In this document: one piece after another, positions 61,322-64,000 of the stretch
Layout of the letters: each line of letters begins with the position of its first letter
Position numbering within the stretch: position 1 is the first letter of the stretch
Assembly: GCF_009363155.1 (NCBI RefSeq)
Contig: NZ_CP045302.1
Span: 1,611,001 to 1,675,000 of the forward strand
DNA from: Azotobacter salinestris
GTDB taxonomy: Bacteria > Pseudomonadota > Gammaproteobacteria > Pseudomonadales > Pseudomonadaceae
DNA length: 64,000 nucleotides
Direction: 5' to 3'
Notes under the pieces: model-generated
The model's input: only the letters and a program-made list of their open reading frames with translations
What the model was told of the DNA's origin: nothing
The model's database searches: none
Made by a program: the position numbers and the translations under genes

Positions 61322-61948
61322 ATGAATTCCGGCAACCCGATCCGGATCGTCCTGGTCGACGATCATGCACTGGTACGCGAGGGCATCCGTGCCTTGCTGG
61401 CGGTCATGCCGCGAATCGAGGTGGTGGGCGAGGCGGAAAGCGCCGTCGAGGCGCTCGAACTGCTCGCCCGGGTGCCGGCGGATCTGCTGCTGCTCGACAT
61501 CGGCCTGAAGGACACCAACGGCCTGGAGCTGACCCGCACCCTGGGCCGGCAGTACCCGGACCTCAAGGTGCTGATCCTCAGCATGTATGACAACACCGAA
61601 TACGTGCGCACCGCGATCCGCGCCGGGGCCTGCGGCTATGTGCTGAAGGACGCCTCGTCCCGGGAGATCGTCGCCGCCATCGAGGCCATCGCCGCCGGCG
61701 GCAGCTTCTACAGCTCGGAAATCGCCCGCAAGCTCGCCGAGCGAAGCGCGGAGCCCCACAACCTGACGCCACGGGAGTGCCAGATCCTGCAGATGCTCGC
61801 CCAGGGGCTGGACAGCAAGGCCATGGCCCGCGAACTCGACATCAGCGTGCGCACGGTGGAGACCCATCGCCTGAGCATCCGCCGCAAGCTGAACATCGAC
61901 GGCTCGGCGGCGCTGATCAAGTACGCCCTGAGCGCCTCCCTGCTCTGA
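61322..61948 (+). CDS. NarL/FixJ-type response regulator
   Basis: A 208-residue regulator. The receiver domain (residues 1-120) has VDDHALVREG and the phosphate acceptor Asp in LLLLDIGLKD. The C-terminal LuxR-type helix-turn-helix (LTPRECQILQMLAQGLDSKAMARELDISVRTVETHR) binds DNA. It is the second gene after the Cache kinase and likely acts on the cstA/two-component spacer. Confidence 0.93.
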   Translation: MNSGNPIRIVLVDDHALVREGIRALLAVMPRIEVVGEAESAVEALELLARVPADLLLLDIGLKDTNGLELTRTLGRQYPDLKVLILSMYDNTEYVRTAIRAGACGYVLKDASSREIVAAIEAIAAGGSFYSSEIARKLAERSAEPHNLTPRECQILQMLAQGLDSKAMARELDISVRTVETHRLSIRRKLNIDGSAALIKYALSASLL

Positions 61949-61959
61949 GCGGGGCCCTG

Positions 61960-62421
61960 TCAGATCCAGCGCCTCACCCGCGCCCGGTAGGCGCGATAGG
62001 CGTCGCCGAAGAGCTCGGTCAGCAACGCCTCCTCATGGCGGATCACCGTGCGGCTCATGAAGACGATCAGCACCGGCAGCAGCAGCCAGGGCCAGAGGCT
62101 GGCCAGGAGCAGGGCGATGCCGGCGTAGACCAGGGTATCGGCCAGGTAGATGGGGTTGCGCGAGAAGCGGAACGGCCCCTCCTCGAGCAGCTTCGCCGGC
62201 GTGCCGTAGGGATTGACGGTGGTGCGCTGGCGGATCATCTGCAGCGCGCTCCAGAGCATCAGCACCAGGCCGGCGTCGATCAGGCCCCAGCCGGCCCAGT
62301 AGGTCCAGTCGTTGGACGGCAGTGCTATCGGCAGCAGGGCATCCAGGCCCCAGGCGAGGCCGATGAAGAGCAGATAGATGAGCGGCGGCGGCAGGATGCG
62401 GGGGATCGGGCGGCTGGACAT
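61960..62421 (-). CDS. Isoprenylcysteine methyltransferase-family membrane protein
   Basis: A 153-residue membrane protein with four to five helices. The C-terminal RFSRNPIYLADTLVYAGIALLL and EALLTELFGDAYRAYRARVRRWI are the ICMT/PEMT-family signatures that bind S-adenosylmethionine. No isoprenylated substrate is known in bacteria, so the function is open. It converges on the response regulator with an 11-base gap. Confidence 0.8.
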   Translation of the reverse strand: MSSRPIPRILPPPLIYLLFIGLAWGLDALLPIALPSNDWTYWAGWGLIDAGLVLMLWSALQMIRQRTTVNPYGTPAKLLEEGPFRFSRNPIYLADTLVYAGIALLLASLWPWLLLPVLIVFMSRTVIRHEEALLTELFGDAYRAYRARVRRWI

Positions 62422-62487
62422 GGCGGCACTCCTTGGCGAAAAAGGCCGATTGTAGCGCCCGCCGCTGACGGAGCCGACGCCCGGCAC

Positions 62488-63849
62488 TCACTCGAACAGT
62501 GCATCCAGCGCCTGCTCCAGGCGCGTCACCGCGACCACCGCCAGCCCGTCCGGGGCCTCCTTGGGCGTGTTGCCCCTGGGCACGATGGCGCGCTTGAAAC
62601 CGTGCTTGGCAGCCTCCTTGAGGCGCTCCTGGCCGCTCGGCACCGGACGGATCTCGCCGGACAGGCCGATCTCGCCGAACACCAGGAGATCGTGGGGCAA
62701 GGGCCGGTTGCGCAGGCTGGAGATCACCGCGGCGAGCAACGCCAGATCCGAGGCGGTCTCCAGCACCTTGACCCCGCCGACCACGTTGAGGAACACGTCC
62801 TGGTCGTAGGTGGGAATGCCGCCGTGGCGGTGCAGCACGGCCAGCAGCATGGCCAGGCGGTTCTGGTCCAGGCCCAGGGTCACGCGCCGCGGGTTGGCCA
62901 GGTGGCTGTTGTCGACCAGCGCCTGCACCTCGACCAGCATCGGCCGCGAACCCTCCCAGGTGGCCATCACCACGCTGCCGGGCACCGCCTCCTGGGCGCG
63001 GGTGAGGAAGATCGCCGAGGGGTTGGAGACCTCCTTCAGGCCCTTGTCGGTCATGCCGAACACACCCAGCTCGTTGACCGCGCCGAAACGGTTCTTCACC
63101 GCCCGCAAGAGGCGCAGGCGGCCGTCGGACTCGCCCTCGAAATACAGCACGGTGTCGACCATGTGCTCGAGCACCCGGGGGCCGGCCAGCGCGCCCTCCT
63201 TGGTGACGTGGCCGACCAGGAACACCGCGGTGCCGCTCTGCTTGGCGAAGCGCACCAAGAGCGCCGCGCTCTCGCGCACCTGGGCGACGCCGCCGGGCGC
63301 CGACTGCAGCTGCTCGGTGAAGATGGTCTGGATCGAGTCGATCACCATCACCTTGGGCTTTTCCAGGCGGGCGGTGGCGATGATCGCCTCGATGCAGGTC
63401 TCGGTCATCACCTTGAGCTTGTCCTGCGGCAGGTCCAGGCGGCGGGCACGCATCGCCACCTGCTGCTGGGACTCCTCGCCGGTGACGTAGAGCGCCGGGA
63501 AGCGTTCGGCGACGTTGCACAGGGTCTGCAGGAGGATGGTCGACTTGCCGATGCCGGGGTCGCCGCCGATCAGCACCACCGAGCCGTCCACCAGGCCGCC
63601 GCCGAGCACCCGGTCGAGCTCCTTCGAGGCAGTGGAGAAGCGCGGCACCTCCTCGACGCTGACCTCCGCCAGGGTCCTGACGTTGGCCTGCTGGCCGGCC
63701 CAGCCGCCGCGACCGTTCGGCGTCGCCGCGCCCTCCAGCAGGGTTTCCACCAGGGTGTTCCAGGCGCCGCACTCGCCGCACTGGCCGGCCCATTTGGGGA
63801 AGGTGGCGCCGCACTCGGTGCAGCCGTACATGCGCTTGGCCTTGGCCAT
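62488..63849 (-). CDS. radA: DNA repair protein RadA
   Basis: RecA-like branch migration protein that works in homologous recombination. The 453 residues start with a C4 zinc finger (CTECGATFPKWAGQCGECG), then a RecA-like core with Walker A GDPGIGKST near 100 and the RadA motif KNRFG near 260, and a C-terminal Lon-like domain. Full length. Confidence 0.96.
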   Translation of the reverse strand: MAKAKRMYGCTECGATFPKWAGQCGECGAWNTLVETLLEGAATPNGRGGWAGQQANVRTLAEVSVEEVPRFSTASKELDRVLGGGLVDGSVVLIGGDPGIGKSTILLQTLCNVAERFPALYVTGEESQQQVAMRARRLDLPQDKLKVMTETCIEAIIATARLEKPKVMVIDSIQTIFTEQLQSAPGGVAQVRESAALLVRFAKQSGTAVFLVGHVTKEGALAGPRVLEHMVDTVLYFEGESDGRLRLLRAVKNRFGAVNELGVFGMTDKGLKEVSNPSAIFLTRAQEAVPGSVVMATWEGSRPMLVEVQALVDNSHLANPRRVTLGLDQNRLAMLLAVLHRHGGIPTYDQDVFLNVVGGVKVLETASDLALLAAVISSLRNRPLPHDLLVFGEIGLSGEIRPVPSGQERLKEAAKHGFKRAIVPRGNTPKEAPDGLAVVAVTRLEQALDALFE

Positions 63850-63919
63850 GGGAACTCCGCTCCGGGAAAAGCCCGCATGATAGCGGCCGGGCGCAGGCCT
63901 GTGCGCGACGCTCGACGAG

Positions 63920-64000
63920 TCAGCTTCCGCTGTTGTCGAGTGCCTTTCGGAGCTGGCGGGCGATATCGTCCTTCATCACCACCCGCTCCTGCTTCAACGC
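63920..64000 (-). CDS. YdcH-like (DUF465) protein, 3' end only
   Basis: Only the last 26 codons lie in the window: ALKQERVVMKDDIARQLRKALDNSGS, then TGA at 63920-63922. The ALKQER...MKDDI pattern fits the DUF465/YdcH C terminus. The start is beyond the window edge. Confidence 0.55.
   Translation of the reverse strand, partial: ALKQERVVMKDDIARQLRKALDNSGS

Noticed and set aside
57188-61948. A 1586-codon frame across cstA, the spacer and the two-component genes
   Set aside because: It is mostly antisense to cstA and only in its last third coincides with the real response regulator frame; high GC keeps stops rare.

Overview
The window is chromosomal DNA of a high-GC gammaproteobacterium of the Pseudomonadaceae. 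I infer this from gene content and order, which follow the Pseudomonas arrangement pilBCD-coaE-yacG ... ndh-clpB-pgeF-rluD/bamD ... pilSR-thiO-fimT/minor pilins-ispH-fkpB-lspA-ileS-ribF-murJ-rpsT-creA-proB-obg-rpmA-rplU/ispB-fklB ... glyA-hcp-yjiA-yjiX-cstA ... radA. Almost every gene is a core gene. I see no insertion sequence, prophage, integron or CRISPR array. Species cannot be fixed from this reading.

Layout. 0.2-4.9 kb: type IV pilus assembly genes pilB, pilC, pilD, then coaE and yacG, all rightward. 5.0-8.4 kb: a leftward, overlapping three-gene unit (acetyltransferase, exported thioredoxin-fold protein, ECF-type permease), then small DUF3094 and ndh. 8.6-9.1 kb: a leftward tRNA-Asn/Pro/Lys cluster with its own promoter and a ten-base tandem repeat downstream. 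9.2-16.5 kb: clpB with a heat-shock promoter, pgeF-rluD, bamD and nadE. 16.7-28.9 kb: the pilus regulators PilS and PilR, thiO, fimT, and a leftward minor pilin operon pilE-fimU-pilV-pilW-pilX-pilY1. 29.2-42.8 kb: a leftward housekeeping block (ispH, fkpB, lspA, ileS, ribF, murJ; creA, proB, obg, rpmA, rplU; fklB) with rpsT and ispB rightward. 42.9-53.6 kb: less known genes (YqhA family, a Lon-like protease, a DksA-type zinc protein, DUF3015, a DUF4105/Lnb-like envelope protein, OsmC, DUF6156, DUF1622) and ettA. 53.9-64.0 kb: glyA, an orphan hcp, the cstA-yjiX-yjiA operon divergent from a two-component system, a small methyltransferase-family membrane protein, radA, and the 3' end of a YdcH-like gene.

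How parts fit. Two separated pilus blocks supply the extension ATPase, platform protein, prepilin peptidase, minor pilins, tip protein PilY1 and the PilSR system, which acts with sigma-54 in relatives; a sigma-54-like element lies upstream of pilB. The cstA unit has the same gene content as the E. coli btsT-yjiX-yjiA pyruvate uptake operon, but here it sits back-to-back with a Cache-domain histidine kinase and a NarL-type regulator.

No clearly new system stands out. The best leads are the cstA/two-component locus with its CTAC repeats, an 18-base DnaA-box-like motif shared by two neighbouring genes, an orphan hcp with a sigma-54-like promoter, an Anr-box-like site between the DksA-type gene and DUF3015, and the overlapping acetyltransferase/thioredoxin-fold/permease unit.
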